A stretch of DNA of 64,000 bases from positions 1-64,000 of the forward strand of contig CANLVD010000011.1 in assembly GCA_947494445.1 (NCBI GenBank). Direction: 5' to 3'. Under the pieces are notes generated by a model that did not search any database, had not been told where the DNA came from, and saw only the letters and a list, made by a program, of their open reading frames with translations. Position 1 is the stretch's first letter. Each line of letters opens with the position of its first letter. This document shows positions 7,804 to 17,462 of this stretch, piece after piece. The position numbers and the translations under genes are program-made. The DNA is from an uncultured Paracoccaceae bacterium. Its GTDB lineage: Bacteria > Pseudomonadota > Alphaproteobacteria > Rhodobacterales > Rhodobacteraceae.

Positions 7804-9293
7804 GCTGCAAACTCCGTTTCCTGAATGTGACGCCCTGCCCTGAGTGCAAGGGCAGCGATGGTGAGCGCCGGGTTCACGGCCGCAGATGTCGGCAGGACAG
7901 AGGCATCAACGACAAAAAGGTTCTTGTGATCGTGACTGCGGCAGAACGCATCGACAACGCTGGTCGCCGGATCCGCTCCCATTCGGGCTGTACCGCATTG
8001 ATGTGACGGGGTCCTGCGGTCAAAATGCTGCGACAGGACAATCGGAAACCCCGCCTGCTTGAGCGAGACTTTGAGCTTGGCCACAAGGCGTTCATGCGCC
8101 TCCCAGTTGGAACGTTGCCAGTCCAGTCTGATCTGATCGCCTTTCAGGGTCACCCGGCTGTCGGGATTGGGCAGATCCTCGGACATGGCGTAGAAATCAA
8201 AGCTACGCCCGGCGATTTGATTGGCAAACCAGCGTGGCAGTCGGGAATTTGCAGCAAGGATCGGCCCGGTGATCTTGCCCAGCATCTGTACATTGCCCAA
8301 AGGCGGTTCGGATGACGAGCGCAGATAGAAATCATTCAGCATCAGGGTTTTCTGATAGATCGCACGATTGCGGCGCAAGGGATGCAATGCCAGCACGGCA
8401 GAGCAGTTGTGATTCATGAAGTTGCGCCCGACCTGATCGGAACTGTTCGCCAGGCCGGTCGGACAGGTATCACTGGCCGAGGCAAGCAGCAGTGCCGCGG
8501 TCTGGACCGCACCGGCTGCAAGGACGATAATCGGGGCTTTCAAGGCCTCAGACTTGCCGTCACGTTCCATGATGACGCCGGTGACTGTTCCGGTCTCGCT
8601 GGTGGTGACCTGCGTCACACGGCAACCTGTCAGCAATGCGACGTTGGGATGAGCCAGAGCTGTGGTAAGGCCGCAGGTTTCCGCATCCATCTTGCCACCG
8701 CAGGTGTTGGGATAGGCATCCCACGTGGTCTGTCCCGCCGCCAGCCATCTGTCGATGTCCACGCCCAGTGGTATCGATGAGGGGTGCAAGCCAATGCTAC
8801 TCAGACGTGATCGCAGGTCTGCTATCTCGGGCTCATCAGGCACCGGGTCGTAAGGGTAGCTTGCGGAATGTTCAGGCTCTGTCGGATCATCGCCCGTCTT
8901 GCCACACACGGCATAAAGCTGTTCTGCGGCCTGATAGTCAGGTTCAAGCTGGTCATAGGAAATCGGCCAGCCAAATGTCGACCCACCCTGATGCCGGACC
9001 ACGCCGAAATCCTCTGCGCGGTAACGGATGAGGGCTGCCCCGTAGAACTTGGAGTTTCCACCAACGTTGTAATAGTTTCCGGGGTTGAACGGCATGTCCG
9101 CGCCATCAAGCCAGGTCTCGGCAGGGCGAAAGACACCTTTGCCGAAGATCGCATCGGCGTCCCGATCCTGCGGGGACGCTTGAAGATGCTCCCCCCGTTC
9201 AAGGATCAGAATGCGCCGACCGGAGGGAGCAAGCGCTGCTGCCAGCGTTGCCCCGCCCATGCCGGAACCGATTATAATGACGTCCTGCTGCAT
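7800..9293 (-). CDS. GMC oxidoreductase, second type
   Basis: A 497-residue flavoprotein of the GMC superfamily, distant from its neighbour. The FAD motif is IIIGSGMGGATLAAALA at residues 6-22, followed by ILERGEHL. The segment NYYNVGGNSKFYGAAL is the flavin-proximal region seen in the branch that includes pyranose and gluconate-type dehydrogenases. The C-terminal SHQCGTARMG and the closing NPALTIAALALRAG carry the catalytic His and Asn positions. There is no Tat or Sec signal and no adjacent small subunit 3 or cytochrome gene, so it is probably cytoplasmic. It overlaps the ATPase gene by one base and the next GMC gene by four. Both enzymes may oxidise different positions of one substrate. 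Confidence 0.85.
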   Translation of the reverse strand: MQQDVIIIGSGMGGATLAAALAPSGRRILILERGEHLQASPQDRDADAIFGKGVFRPAETWLDGADMPFNPGNYYNVGGNSKFYGAALIRYRAEDFGVVRHQGGSTFGWPISYDQLEPDYQAAEQLYAVCGKTGDDPTEPEHSASYPYDPVPDEPEIADLRSRLSSIGLHPSSIPLGVDIDRWLAAGQTTWDAYPNTCGGKMDAETCGLTTALAHPNVALLTGCRVTQVTTSETGTVTGVIMERDGKSEALKAPIIVLAAGAVQTAALLLASASDTCPTGLANSSDQVGRNFMNHNCSAVLALHPLRRNRAIYQKTLMLNDFYLRSSSEPPLGNVQMLGKITGPILAANSRLPRWFANQIAGRSFDFYAMSEDLPNPDSRVTLKGDQIRLDWQRSNWEAHERLVAKLKVSLKQAGFPIVLSQHFDRRTPSHQCGTARMGADPATSVVDAFCRSHDHKNLFVVDASVLPTSAAVNPALTIAALALRAGRHIQETEFAA

Positions 9294-10405
9294 CAGGGCG
9301 CGATCCGGGCCTCGGTCTTGGGATCGAAGGCCACGGCCTTTTCCATGTTCACAGCAAAAGTGAAGTCAGCTCCCGCTTGGACATTGGCATCCGAACGCAT
9401 CCGCGCAATCACATCCTTCCCGCCCAGTGTCATCGTGACAAACGTGTCCGACCCTGCCGGTTCCGTCACAACAATCCGGTTGGTCATGTGAGCGATGTTT
9501 GAGGATTTGCGGTCTGCTGCATCTTCATCCGTGATGGTCTCGGGCCGAATGCCAAGCAGTATCTCTTTGCCCGCCCAATCCTTCATATTGTCCTGGCTGA
9601 AGGGCAGCGAGACTGTGGATCCATCGTGCAGGATCACTTGCGCAGTAGGCCGTCCATTCTCAATCTCGACCTTTGCGGGCAGCACGTTCATTGCCGGCGA
9701 ACCCATGAAGGTCGCGACAAAGATATTTGCCGGTGCGTCATAAATTTCCTGCGGTGTGCCCAGTTGCTGAACGTAGCCTCCGTTCATCACCGCAATCCGT
9801 GTGGACAGGGTCATGGCTTCGATCTGGTCATGGGTCACGTAGACAATCGTGGTGCCAAGTTTCTGGTGCAGCTTCTTGATCTCGGTCCGCATGTCCACGC
9901 GCAATTTCGCGTCAAGGTTCGACAAGGGTTCGTCAAAGAGAAAGACATCAGGGTTTCGCACCAATGCGCGGCCCATGGCGACACGCTGACGCTGACCACC
10001 TGACAGGGCACCGGGTTTGCGATCGAGAAGCTGCTCGATCTGCAACAGGCTGGCCACGTCTTTCATGGCCTTGTCCCGCTCAGGTTTTGGCGTGCCATGC
10101 ATCTCAAGTCCGAAGGTGATGTTCTGGCCTACGGTCATATTTGGGTAAAGCGCGTAGGACTGAAACACCATCGCGATGTTGCGTTTGGAGGGATGGACCC
10201 CGTTCATCACGGCGTCCTTGATCCTGATCTCTCCGCTGGTGATCTCTTCCAGCCCCGCGATCATGTTGAGCAGAGTTGACTTGCCACAGCCCGACGGCCC
10301 CACCAGCACAAGAAACTCACCTTCCTGCACAGATATGTCGACCTTGTGCAGAACCTCAACCGCGCCATAGGATTTGGTGGTGTTGTCGATATCAAGAAAT
10401 CCCAT
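9293..10405 (-). CDS. Sugar ABC transporter ATP-binding protein (MalK/UgpC type)
   Basis: A 370-residue ATPase of the carbohydrate-uptake-1 family. Walker A is GPSGCGKST (about residues 37-45), the Q-loop is [13 protein letters not shown], the signature is [15 protein letters not shown], Walker B is [12 protein letters not shown] and the switch histidine lies in YVTHDQIEAM. After residue 240 comes the regulatory TOBE/OB domain with ILLGIRPETI. It energises the two permeases encoded immediately upstream (5-bp gap). The start of the GMC gene overlaps its stop by one base. Confidence 0.93.
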   Translation of the reverse strand: MGFLDIDNTTKSYGAVEVLHKVDISVQEGEFLVLVGPSGCGKSTLLNMIAGLEEITSGEIRIKDAVMNGVHPSKRNIAMVFQSYALYPNMTVGQNITFGLEMHGTPKPERDKAMKDVASLLQIEQLLDRKPGALSGGQRQRVAMGRALVRNPDVFLFDEPLSNLDAKLRVDMRTEIKKLHQKLGTTIVYVTHDQIEAMTLSTRIAVMNGGYVQQLGTPQEIYDAPANIFVATFMGSPAMNVLPAKVEIENGRPTAQVILHDGSTVSLPFSQDNMKDWAGKEILLGIRPETITDEDAADRKSSNIAHMTNRIVVTEPAGSDTFVTMTLGGKDVIARMRSDANVQAGADFTFAVNMEKAVAFDPKTEARIAP

Positions 10406-10410
10406 TGGAC

Positions 10411-11292
10411 TTATCCTTTGACTGAGCCCGCCATCAGACCGCGCACGAAGTAGCGGCCAGCGACGATGTAAACGAGGAGAGTGGGAAGTGCGGCAAGGAT
10501 CGCGCCTGCGAAATGGACGTTGTATTCCTTCACGCCATGGCTGGCCTGCACCAGATTGTTCAGCGCGACCGTCATGGGTTGACTGCCTGCCCCTGCAAAG
10601 GACGCTCCGAACAGGAAGTCATTCCAGATGTTGGTGAACTGCCAGATGATAGACACAACCGCGATCGGCCCCGAGGAAGGAAGCAGAATGCGCCAGAAAA
10701 TCTGGAAAAATCCGGCACCATCGATCTGGGCAGCGCGGATCAGCTCCGTTGGGAAAACCGCGTAGTAGTTGCGGAAATAAAGCGTCGTGAACCCGACCCC
10801 ATAGACCACATGTACAAGCACAAGACCCCAGGTGGTTCCTGCAAGCCCCATCAACCCGAGCATCTTTGCCATGGGGATCAGAACAATCTGGAACGGGATG
10901 AAGCAGGCAAAGAGAATGAGACCGAAGACGATGGTGTCATACTTGAAGCGCCATTTGGTCAGAACATAGCCGTTCAGAGCACCCAAAACGGTCGAGATCG
11001 CCACCGCTGGCACAACCATCTTGATCGAATTCCAGAAATACGGCGACAGGCCGGTTGGCTCCACGCCAATTTGGGCCGATGACCATGCCTTTGCCCAAGG
11101 CTCCAGCGTGAAGACCACTGGCAGGTTCATCATACCTCCGCCTGTGATCTCTTCCAGCGGCTTCACCGAGTTCACAACCATCACGTAAAGCGGCAGCATG
11201 TAAAAGAGGGCAAAGAGAACCAGCACCAGATAGATCAGGGTGCGTGTTACACGGCCCGTGCGGATTGCGGTGTCTTGTGTTGCAACTGACAT
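10411..11292 (-). CDS. Sugar ABC transporter permease (MalG type)
   Basis: A 293-residue inner-membrane permease with six predicted helices. The first spans about residues 20-40 (LIYLVLVLFALFYMLPLYVM). The EAA loop that docks the ATPase is LIRAAQIDGAGFFQIFWRI, and the C-terminus has the family ending FVRGLMAGSVKG. The ATG at 11292 shares one base with the stop of the partner permease; a GTG one codon earlier is also possible. It forms a heterodimeric channel with the permease at 11292-12185 and works with the binding protein at 12266-13525. Confidence 0.92.
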   Translation of the reverse strand: MSVATQDTAIRTGRVTRTLIYLVLVLFALFYMLPLYVMVVNSVKPLEEITGGGMMNLPVVFTLEPWAKAWSSAQIGVEPTGLSPYFWNSIKMVVPAVAISTVLGALNGYVLTKWRFKYDTIVFGLILFACFIPFQIVLIPMAKMLGLMGLAGTTWGLVLVHVVYGVGFTTLYFRNYYAVFPTELIRAAQIDGAGFFQIFWRILLPSSGPIAVVSIIWQFTNIWNDFLFGASFAGAGSQPMTVALNNLVQASHGVKEYNVHFAGAILAALPTLLVYIVAGRYFVRGLMAGSVKG

Positions 11293-12185
11293 CACTTCTT
11301 CTCCCGCAGTTCAGCATAAAGATAGGGGATCATGATCGCCGCAATGGTCATCAACATGATCGTGGCAGAAGCCGCACCGATCCCCATCTGGTTGCGTGAG
11401 AACGTGTAGGAATACATGAATGTGGCTGGCAGCTCCGTGGCCCGTCCCGGTCCTCCCCCGGTCAGTGCGATGACAAGGTCAAAGGTCTTGATCGCCAGAT
11501 GGCTGAGGATCACAAAGGCTGACAGAAACGCAGGGCGCAATTGCGGTATGATGATCCGGCGATAGAGGTTCCAGTTCGACGCGCCATCCATCTGGGCGGC
11601 TTTCAGGATCTCATTGTCGATGCCACGGAGACCTGCAAGAAACATCGCCATAACAAACCCGCTGGTCTGCCAGACAGCGGCGAGGACCACCGTGTAGATT
11701 GCAAAATCGCGGTTCTTGATCCAGTCGAATTCGAAACTGGTCCAGCCCCAGCTTTGCATCACGTTTTCAAGCCCAATCCCGGGATCCAGAAACCATTTCC
11801 ATGCAGTGCCGGTCACGATGAAGCTCAAGGCCATCGGATAGAGATAAATGGTGCGGATAAACCCCTCCCCTCGGATTTTCTGATCCAGAAAAATCGCGAG
11901 GCTGAGGCCAAGTGCTGTGCAAATTCCAATATAAAGAGCCGCGAAGATGCCCATATTGGTGAGCGACGTCTCCCAATGGCTCAGACGCCAGAGCTTCGAA
12001 TAGTTTTCCCAGCCGACCCAGCCGAAAGACGGCAGCAGCCTGCTGTCCGTGAAGGACAGGTACACCGAGAATAGAATGAAGCCGTAGACAAAAACCAGAA
12101 CCAGAGCCAACGAGGGTGAAAGCACCAGTTTCGGCAGCCAGGTTTGTAGACGGGTTTTGAAATCTGTGTCGGCAGACAAAGCCAT
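11292..12185 (-). CDS. Sugar ABC transporter permease (MalF type)
   Basis: A 297-residue inner-membrane permease with six helices. The first, around residues 18-40 (LVLSPSLALVLVFVYGFILF), is followed by SFTDSRLLPSFGWVGWENY, the usual extracellular segment of this subfamily. The EAA motif is EILKAAQMDGASNWNLYRRI. A GGGAGG ribosome site lies upstream of two adjacent possible starts (GTG at 12188, ATG at 12185); the ATG is preferred. It comes 77 bp after the binding-protein gene, with an inverted repeat in between. Confidence 0.92.
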   Translation of the reverse strand: MALSADTDFKTRLQTWLPKLVLSPSLALVLVFVYGFILFSVYLSFTDSRLLPSFGWVGWENYSKLWRLSHWETSLTNMGIFAALYIGICTALGLSLAIFLDQKIRGEGFIRTIYLYPMALSFIVTGTAWKWFLDPGIGLENVMQSWGWTSFEFDWIKNRDFAIYTVVLAAVWQTSGFVMAMFLAGLRGIDNEILKAAQMDGASNWNLYRRIIIPQLRPAFLSAFVILSHLAIKTFDLVIALTGGGPGRATELPATFMYSYTFSRNQMGIGAASATIMLMTIAAIMIPYLYAELREKK

Positions 12186-12229
12186 CACGCGCCCTCCCTG
12201 GGCAGATTTATCCGGAACCGGGCCGGTTG

Positions 12230-12256
12230 GTGGGGCAACAGGATCTGCTGCCCCAC
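12230..12256 (-). repeat. Intercistronic hairpin after the binding-protein gene
   Basis: A perfect 8-bp inverted repeat (GTGGGGCA / TGCCCCAC) with an 11-nt loop begins ten bases after the binding-protein stop. A second short palindrome, AACCGG-G-CCGGTT, lies at 12216-12228, between it and the permease start. There is no T run, so it is more likely an mRNA-stabilising or partly attenuating structure than a full terminator. Confidence 0.6.
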
Positions 12257-12265
12257 ATCGCGGGT

Positions 12266-13525
12266 TTACTGTGCGATTTCAACCGCATCGACGAGTTCCT
12301 GAACAGCTGTTTCGCTGTCATACTCACCGTTGAAATGGGCTGTTACCACGTCGTAGATCGCGTTCTTGACCGAAGCCGGGTTTGCGTGACCATGGGCCAT
12401 GGACCCGAAGAGGTTGCCCGAAGACGCAGCAGCCGACAGGTCTGCCATGCCTTTCTTGCCGCAATCATCAAACGCTTCATCCGAAACGTCGGTCCGTGCA
12501 GGTACCGAGCCCTTCACGACGTTGAAGGCAGACTGGAAGGACGGCGACAGGATCGCGGTCGCCAAGGCTGCCTGCTCGGCTGAAACCGCACCGCCCTGAT
12601 CGAACATCATGAACTGGTCGGCGTTGAAAGTGACCTGCGCAGATGTGCCGGGGAAACGGAAGCACAGGAAGTCTTCGCCGGGTACTTTGCCGGCGTTGAG
12701 GAATTCACCTTTTGCCCAGTCACCCATCATCTGGAAGCCGGCTTCTCCGTTGATGACCATTGCTGTGGCCAGGTTCCAGTCACGGCCCGAGAAGTTGTCA
12801 TCCACATTGGCACGGATCACGCCCATGCGGTCGAAAGCTTCCTTCATGCCGTCGCTGCCCAGCGTTTCGGAATCAAGGTCGATGAATGCTGCCTTGTAGC
12901 CATCAGGCCCCAGCACGGACATTGCGACCGCATCGAAAACCGTGGCTTCCTGCCAGGCCTGACCGCCGTGAGCGATAGGTGTGACGCCAGCGGCAGACAG
13001 GGTGCCGAGTGCGGCCACGAAGTCTTCCCATGTCTCAGGAACCGCGATGCCATTGGCGTCGAGCACGGCCTTGTTTGCCCAGACCCAGTTGGTCGAATGT
13101 ACGTTTACCGGAGCGGACACCCACTGGCCGTTGACTTTGGCAAAGCGCTGAAGAGCCGCCGGAATGACGTCGTCCCAACCTTCGGCTGCAGCAACATCGT
13201 TGAGGTTTGCCAGCGCGCCCTGATCAGCCCAGTCGATGATGTCAAAGCCAAGGCCCTGAACGGCTGTTGGGGCGTTGCCTGCGGTCACACGGGCACGCAG
13301 CACGGTCATCGCCTGCTCTCCGCCGCCACCCGCAACCGGCATATCGGTCCAGCCGATGCCCTGACCCTCAAGGTCGTCCTTCAGGACATTGAGCGCCGCT
13401 GCTTCACCGCCCGATGTCCACCAGTGCAGAACCTCAACTCCGCCATGACCATCAGCCGTTGCTGCTCCTGCAGTTACAGACAATGCAAGTGCAAGTGCCG
13501 TATTCATCTTCAGTAGTGAACGCAT
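12266..13525 (-). CDS. Sugar ABC transporter substrate-binding protein (glucose type)
   Basis: A 419-residue periplasmic binding protein with a Sec signal peptide ([20 protein letters not shown], cleavage probably after ATA or ADG near residue 25). The mature protein begins [20 protein letters not shown], the HWWTSGGE opening typical of the glucose/mannose-binding branch of family 1 solute-binding proteins. Later motifs include [14 protein letters not shown] and [10 protein letters not shown]. It delivers its ligand to the two permeases downstream. A GGGAGG site lies six bases before the ATG. The operon's oxidative genes make a modified sugar or polyol a reasonable ligand, but true glucose binding cannot be confirmed. 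Confidence 0.9.
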   Translation of the reverse strand: MRSLLKMNTALALALSVTAGAATADGHGGVEVLHWWTSGGEAAALNVLKDDLEGQGIGWTDMPVAGGGGEQAMTVLRARVTAGNAPTAVQGLGFDIIDWADQGALANLNDVAAAEGWDDVIPAALQRFAKVNGQWVSAPVNVHSTNWVWANKAVLDANGIAVPETWEDFVAALGTLSAAGVTPIAHGGQAWQEATVFDAVAMSVLGPDGYKAAFIDLDSETLGSDGMKEAFDRMGVIRANVDDNFSGRDWNLATAMVINGEAGFQMMGDWAKGEFLNAGKVPGEDFLCFRFPGTSAQVTFNADQFMMFDQGGAVSAEQAALATAILSPSFQSAFNVVKGSVPARTDVSDEAFDDCGKKGMADLSAAASSGNLFGSMAHGHANPASVKNAIYDVVTAHFNGEYDSETAVQELVDAVEIAQ

Positions 13526-13565
13526 GGTATCCTCCCAAATTGCGTTTCGTATTCTGACGCCCTGT

Positions 13566-15086
13566 TCAGGCGACCTCTTGAACCCAAGGTGTCCGGCTGC
13601 GCCCGATGCGCATCACCAGTGATTTCACCTCGAGAAACTCCTCATACCCAAAGCGACCGATCTCGCGGCCTTGTCCAGATTGTTTGACCCCGCCAAAGGC
13701 AAGCTCGGGAAAGCCGTCCATCCATGTGTTGGTCCAGACGGTGCCGACTTCGGCACGGCGGGCAAACTCAAGACATGTATGAACATTCTCGCTCCAGATG
13801 CCAGCAGAGAGGCCGTAATCGCTGTCATTGACCAGTGCGATGGCCTCATCAAGGGTTTGGTAGGTCAGCACGACCAGAACGGGCCCGAATACTTCTTCCC
13901 GGGCAATCGCCATATCAGGGCTCACATTGCTGATGACGGTGGGCTGATAGAATTGTTCGCTCAGGCCCGTGACCGGCAATGCAGCACCGCCCAGTTCCAG
14001 TTTTGCGCCATCAGCAATCGCTGCCTGAACATAACCCGCGATCTTGGCGTTATGCTCTGCGGTGACAATGGCGCCGACCTGCGTGTCCGGGTCCATAGGA
14101 TCGCCGAATTTCACCTTGCGCGACAACGCGACCACGCGGGCCACAAACTGGTCAGCGATATCCTCATGCACGATGATCCGGCTGGAGGAATTGCAACATT
14201 GCCCGACATTGAAATGAACACCGAAAGTGACCGCGTCCGCCGCACTTTCCAGATCGGCATCCGCGCAGATGACCTGAGGGTTCTTGCCGCCAAGTTCCAG
14301 CGCGACCTTCTTGAGGGTACCTGAAGCAGACTGCGTGATGATCTTTCCCACAGCCGTCGATCCGGTGAAAGTCACCATATCGACATCGCGGTGGCTCGAC
14401 ATCAGGCTGCCAACCGGGTCACCGTGACCCAGCACGATGTTGCACACTCCTGCGGGCAATCCGGCCTCCACCAGCAGCTCCCCCATCATGACCGTTGACG
14501 ATGGTGTCATCTCGGAAGGTTTCACGACAACTGTACAGCCCGCTGCCAAGGCAAATGGCAGCTTCTGAGACAGGATCCAGAAGGGAAAATTCCAAGGTGT
14601 AATGATGGACACGACGCCTATGGGATCCTTGACCACAACGCCAAGCATATCAGCGCCCAGCGTGTTGTGGCTGTCACCATGGCTCGTGCGCGCAAGCGAG
14701 GCCGCATAGCGCCAAAGATCAGCAGCGCCTCCCACCTCTCCGCGGGATTGCGAGATCGGCTTGCCACTTTCCAATGTTTCCTGCAGGGCGATCCGGTCGA
14801 TATTGGCCTCGATAAGATCGGCCACCTTGAGCAACACGGTGGCACGCTCCTTCCCGGAGGCGCGGCTCCAGTTTCCGGCGTCAAAGGCTTTGCGAGCAGC
14901 ACTGATTGCCTGCTCGGTCACCGCCTTGTCCCCCTTGGCGGAGACGCTGACCACCGTGCCGTGGGAGGGCGACTGGCGTTCAAACGTCTCCGCGGATCCA
15001 ACCCATTCCCCGGCAATCAGGTGCCGGCCATGGAAGGGGGCAGGAAGTTCTGCGTTGATCGAGGCTTTGATCGTGAGATCTGTCAT
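13566..15086 (-). CDS. NAD(P)-dependent aldehyde dehydrogenase
   Basis: A 506-residue enzyme of the aldehyde dehydrogenase superfamily that oxidises an aldehyde to a carboxylic acid. It shows the substrate/cofactor segment [14 protein letters not shown], the nucleotide motif FTGSTAVGK, the general base glutamate in [12 protein letters not shown] and the nucleophilic cysteine in [13 protein letters not shown]. The C-terminal [13 protein letters not shown] is also standard. It is separated by three bases from the enoyl-CoA hydratase gene and by 40 bp from the binding-protein gene. In context it probably oxidises an aldehyde produced by one of the GMC or Gfo/Idh enzymes. Confidence 0.92.
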   Translation of the reverse strand: MTDLTIKASINAELPAPFHGRHLIAGEWVGSAETFERQSPSHGTVVSVSAKGDKAVTEQAISAARKAFDAGNWSRASGKERATVLLKVADLIEANIDRIALQETLESGKPISQSRGEVGGAADLWRYAASLARTSHGDSHNTLGADMLGVVVKDPIGVVSIITPWNFPFWILSQKLPFALAAGCTVVVKPSEMTPSSTVMMGELLVEAGLPAGVCNIVLGHGDPVGSLMSSHRDVDMVTFTGSTAVGKIITQSASGTLKKVALELGGKNPQVICADADLESAADAVTFGVHFNVGQCCNSSSRIIVHEDIADQFVARVVALSRKVKFGDPMDPDTQVGAIVTAEHNAKIAGYVQAAIADGAKLELGGAALPVTGLSEQFYQPTVISNVSPDMAIAREEVFGPVLVVLTYQTLDEAIALVNDSDYGLSAGIWSENVHTCLEFARRAEVGTVWTNTWMDGFPELAFGGVKQSGQGREIGRFGYEEFLEVKSLVMRIGRSRTPWVQEVA

Positions 15087-15089
15087 CTG

Positions 15090-15857
15090 TCAGGATCCGT
15101 TGAATGTCGGGGAACGTTTTTCAAGAAAAGCCTCCACGCCTTCCTCGCGGTCGGCACTTTCTGCCGCTGCGGCACTGCCGAGAAACTCGATTGCGGCCCC
15201 TTTGTCTTCATCCACGGCACCGTGGATCATGGCTTTGGCCAACTCATTGGCGCGGGGGGAAACGCGGGACAGCGAAACGGCAATGTCCAGAGACGCTGAT
15301 CTGACATCCTCGGCCAGCTCTGCTGCAAACCCGAACGCAAGGGCCCTGTCGGCGGTGATCTGACGACCAAACAAAGCCATCTCCTTGACCACGGCTTCGG
15401 GCAGCAAACGGGTGATCCGTTGGGTTCCGGACCATCCTGGAACAATCCCGACCTTCGCTTCGGGAAGCGCAAGCCTGCCACCAGGCGAGATAACGCGGAT
15501 GTCGCAGCAAGCCGCCAGTTCTAGCCCGCCACCAAAGGCATGACCGTTCAAAGCACCTATTGTGGGCTTGGACAGGCGGGCAAGACGGTCAAAGACGCGG
15601 TGTCCGTCACGCACCCAGTTGCGTGCAAACTCAGCCGGTCCCAGCGGTCCCCATTCAGCTATGTCCGCACCACAGCAAAATGCCTTGCTCCCGGTTCCGG
15701 TCAGGATAACGGCGCGGATATCCGTGTTGCGATCCAGCGCAACCAGATGAGCCTCCAGCTGGTGCAGCATGTTGGTGGTCAAAGCGTTCAGCTTGGCCTC
15801 GTTAACCAGCGTAAGAACCGCAATCGCTCCTTCGTTTGAACAGGTGACCGTGCTCAC
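15090..15857 (-). CDS. Enoyl-CoA hydratase/isomerase family protein
   Basis: A 255-residue crotonase-fold enzyme. The oxyanion-hole segments are KAFCCGADIAEWG and NGHAFGGGLELAACCDIRV; the first catalytic glutamate position is in GGLELA and the second falls in LPEAKVGIVPGWSGTQR. Members hydrate, isomerise or cleave CoA thioesters. The start is GTG and overlaps the upstream CoA-transferase stop by four bases (GTGA). A CoA-transferase directly before it can supply the thioester substrate. Confidence 0.88.
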   Translation of the reverse strand: MSTVTCSNEGAIAVLTLVNEAKLNALTTNMLHQLEAHLVALDRNTDIRAVILTGTGSKAFCCGADIAEWGPLGPAEFARNWVRDGHRVFDRLARLSKPTIGALNGHAFGGGLELAACCDIRVISPGGRLALPEAKVGIVPGWSGTQRITRLLPEAVVKEMALFGRQITADRALAFGFAAELAEDVRSASLDIAVSLSRVSPRANELAKAMIHGAVDEDKGAAIEFLGSAAAAESADREEGVEAFLEKRSPTFNGS

Positions 15858-17425
15858 AGCTTCAGCCCCATTGGCTCTTTTGACAGAAGCGACTTGGGCA
15901 TCACCTTTGCATTCTCCGCGACCTGAACGCGGCCGTTGGTTGGACCAACAATATGTGCCTGTGGATCAATGCCCGGCATGATCTCAGTCGCCAGCAACCC
16001 CTTGTCCGTCAGACGGATGACGCAGCGCTCGGTGACATAAAGGACGTTCTGCCCCTGCTCCAGCGCGCGGCGCCCCGAAAAGGTGACATGCTCGACCTTC
16101 TCAACCATCTTGGTGAACTTTCCCGGAGCAGCAATGTCGATGCTGTCTTCAGTCAGGTTGATCTGGGCCCCGGCCTCAAACCACCCAGAGAACACGATGT
16201 TGCGCGCACTTGACGTGATGTCCACAAATCCACCGCACCCCGCTGTGAGGTATGGTTTCTTGCCGAGTTTGGAGACGTTCACATTGCCTTCAACATCGAC
16301 TTCCAGAAAGGACAGGAACGAAACATCGAATCCACCGCCTTGAAAATAGATGAACTGCTGAGGGGACGGCACGAAAGCATCTGCATTGGACGCACAACCA
16401 AAGGCAAACCCGGTCAGGGGCACACCGCCGACCGCACCTTGCTCTATGGCCCAAGTCACGGCATCCCGGTGACCCTCCTCCAACAGTATGCGCGGGATCA
16501 TGGCACTGATGCCAAAGCCCAGATTTGCGGTCATGCCATTGCGCAACTCCTGCGCCGAACGGCGGGCTATGACCTTCTCAACCCCATGTTCGGCCAGCGC
16601 AAAGCTGTTCCAGGGGCGCATGACCTCGCCGGAAATTGCCGGATCATAGTGCGTCTCGGTAGTCTGCTTCTGGTCTGGATCAACAACCACGCAATCCACC
16701 AGATGCCCCGGAACGCGGACATCATGCGGGCGCAGGCTTCCAGCCGCGGTCACACGTTTTACCTGAGCAATGACCAGTCCGCCGTTGTTGCGCACACATA
16801 TCGCCTGTTCGAGCCCGCCAAGATAGGCCCCTTCGTGCTCATATGTCAGATTGCCCCGCTCATCAGCGGTGGTTGCGCGGATGATGGCAACGTTTGGCAC
16901 GATGTTTGGGAAATGGAGCCACGTGTCACCGGCAAATTCTTCCCGCGCCACGATCGGTGCCGACGCACCCTTGTCGTTCATCGCACAGCCCTGCCGGATC
17001 GGGTCGACAAAAGTATCCAGTCCAACTTTCGTCAGTACTCCTGGTCGATGGGCTGCAGCCTCCCTGTGCATGTCGAACATGATGCCAGAGGGAACGTTGT
17101 AGGCAGCGACCCGGTTTTCGACGATCATCTTCCAGATTTCGGGCATCTCGACGCTGGAAGGTCCCGACGGATACGAGCCTGCAAGAACACGGCTCAAAAG
17201 ACCGTCCTTTGCAATATGGTCCATGCCTTTCACGCCATAGACGTCGCCTGCCGCGATGGGATGCAAGGATGTCACGTCTTTGGGCTGGCCTTCCTGCTCG
17301 AACCGATCACCAATCGCCTTGAGAACAGCGTCGGGGCAACCCAACGTCGAGGAAGAGGATACAGAAATGATGGCACCGTCGCGCACGCGGCTTGCCGCTT
17401 CGTGAACTGAAACGACTTTGTTCAT
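15854..17425 (-). CDS. Acyl-CoA:acetate/3-ketoacid CoA-transferase (fused alpha-beta)
   Basis: A 523-residue family I CoA-transferase with both halves fused, as in YdiF or propionate CoA-transferase. The alpha half holds IISVSSSSTLGCPDAV and HPIAAGDVYGVKGMDHIA; the beta half holds the catalytic glutamate in AIEQGAVGGVPL. It moves CoA from a donor such as acetyl-CoA to a carboxylic acid through a glutamyl-CoA intermediate. The ATG at 17425 has a strong GGGGAGG ribosome site seven bases upstream, so it is preferred to an in-frame ATG 21 bases earlier. It is the first gene of the operon, directly downstream of the tandem palindromes at 17463-17497. Confidence 0.9.
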   Translation of the reverse strand: MNKVVSVHEAASRVRDGAIISVSSSSTLGCPDAVLKAIGDRFEQEGQPKDVTSLHPIAAGDVYGVKGMDHIAKDGLLSRVLAGSYPSGPSSVEMPEIWKMIVENRVAAYNVPSGIMFDMHREAAAHRPGVLTKVGLDTFVDPIRQGCAMNDKGASAPIVAREEFAGDTWLHFPNIVPNVAIIRATTADERGNLTYEHEGAYLGGLEQAICVRNNGGLVIAQVKRVTAAGSLRPHDVRVPGHLVDCVVVDPDQKQTTETHYDPAISGEVMRPWNSFALAEHGVEKVIARRSAQELRNGMTANLGFGISAMIPRILLEEGHRDAVTWAIEQGAVGGVPLTGFAFGCASNADAFVPSPQQFIYFQGGGFDVSFLSFLEVDVEGNVNVSKLGKKPYLTAGCGGFVDITSSARNIVFSGWFEAGAQINLTEDSIDIAAPGKFTKMVEKVEHVTFSGRRALEQGQNVLYVTERCVIRLTDKGLLATEIMPGIDPQAHIVGPTNGRVQVAENAKVMPKSLLSKEPMGLKL

Positions 17426-17462
17426 CCTAGCCTCCCCGCAGCTCATCCTGCTCAGCAGAAAT

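Noticed and set aside
12216-12228. AACCGG-G-CCGGTT as an operator
   Set aside because: It lies inside an operon next to a hairpin and is better read as part of the intercistronic RNA structure.
16340-17410. 356-codon plus-strand reading frame opposite the CoA-transferase
   Set aside because: Antisense shadow of a gene with clear motifs; its composition is unlike a folded protein.
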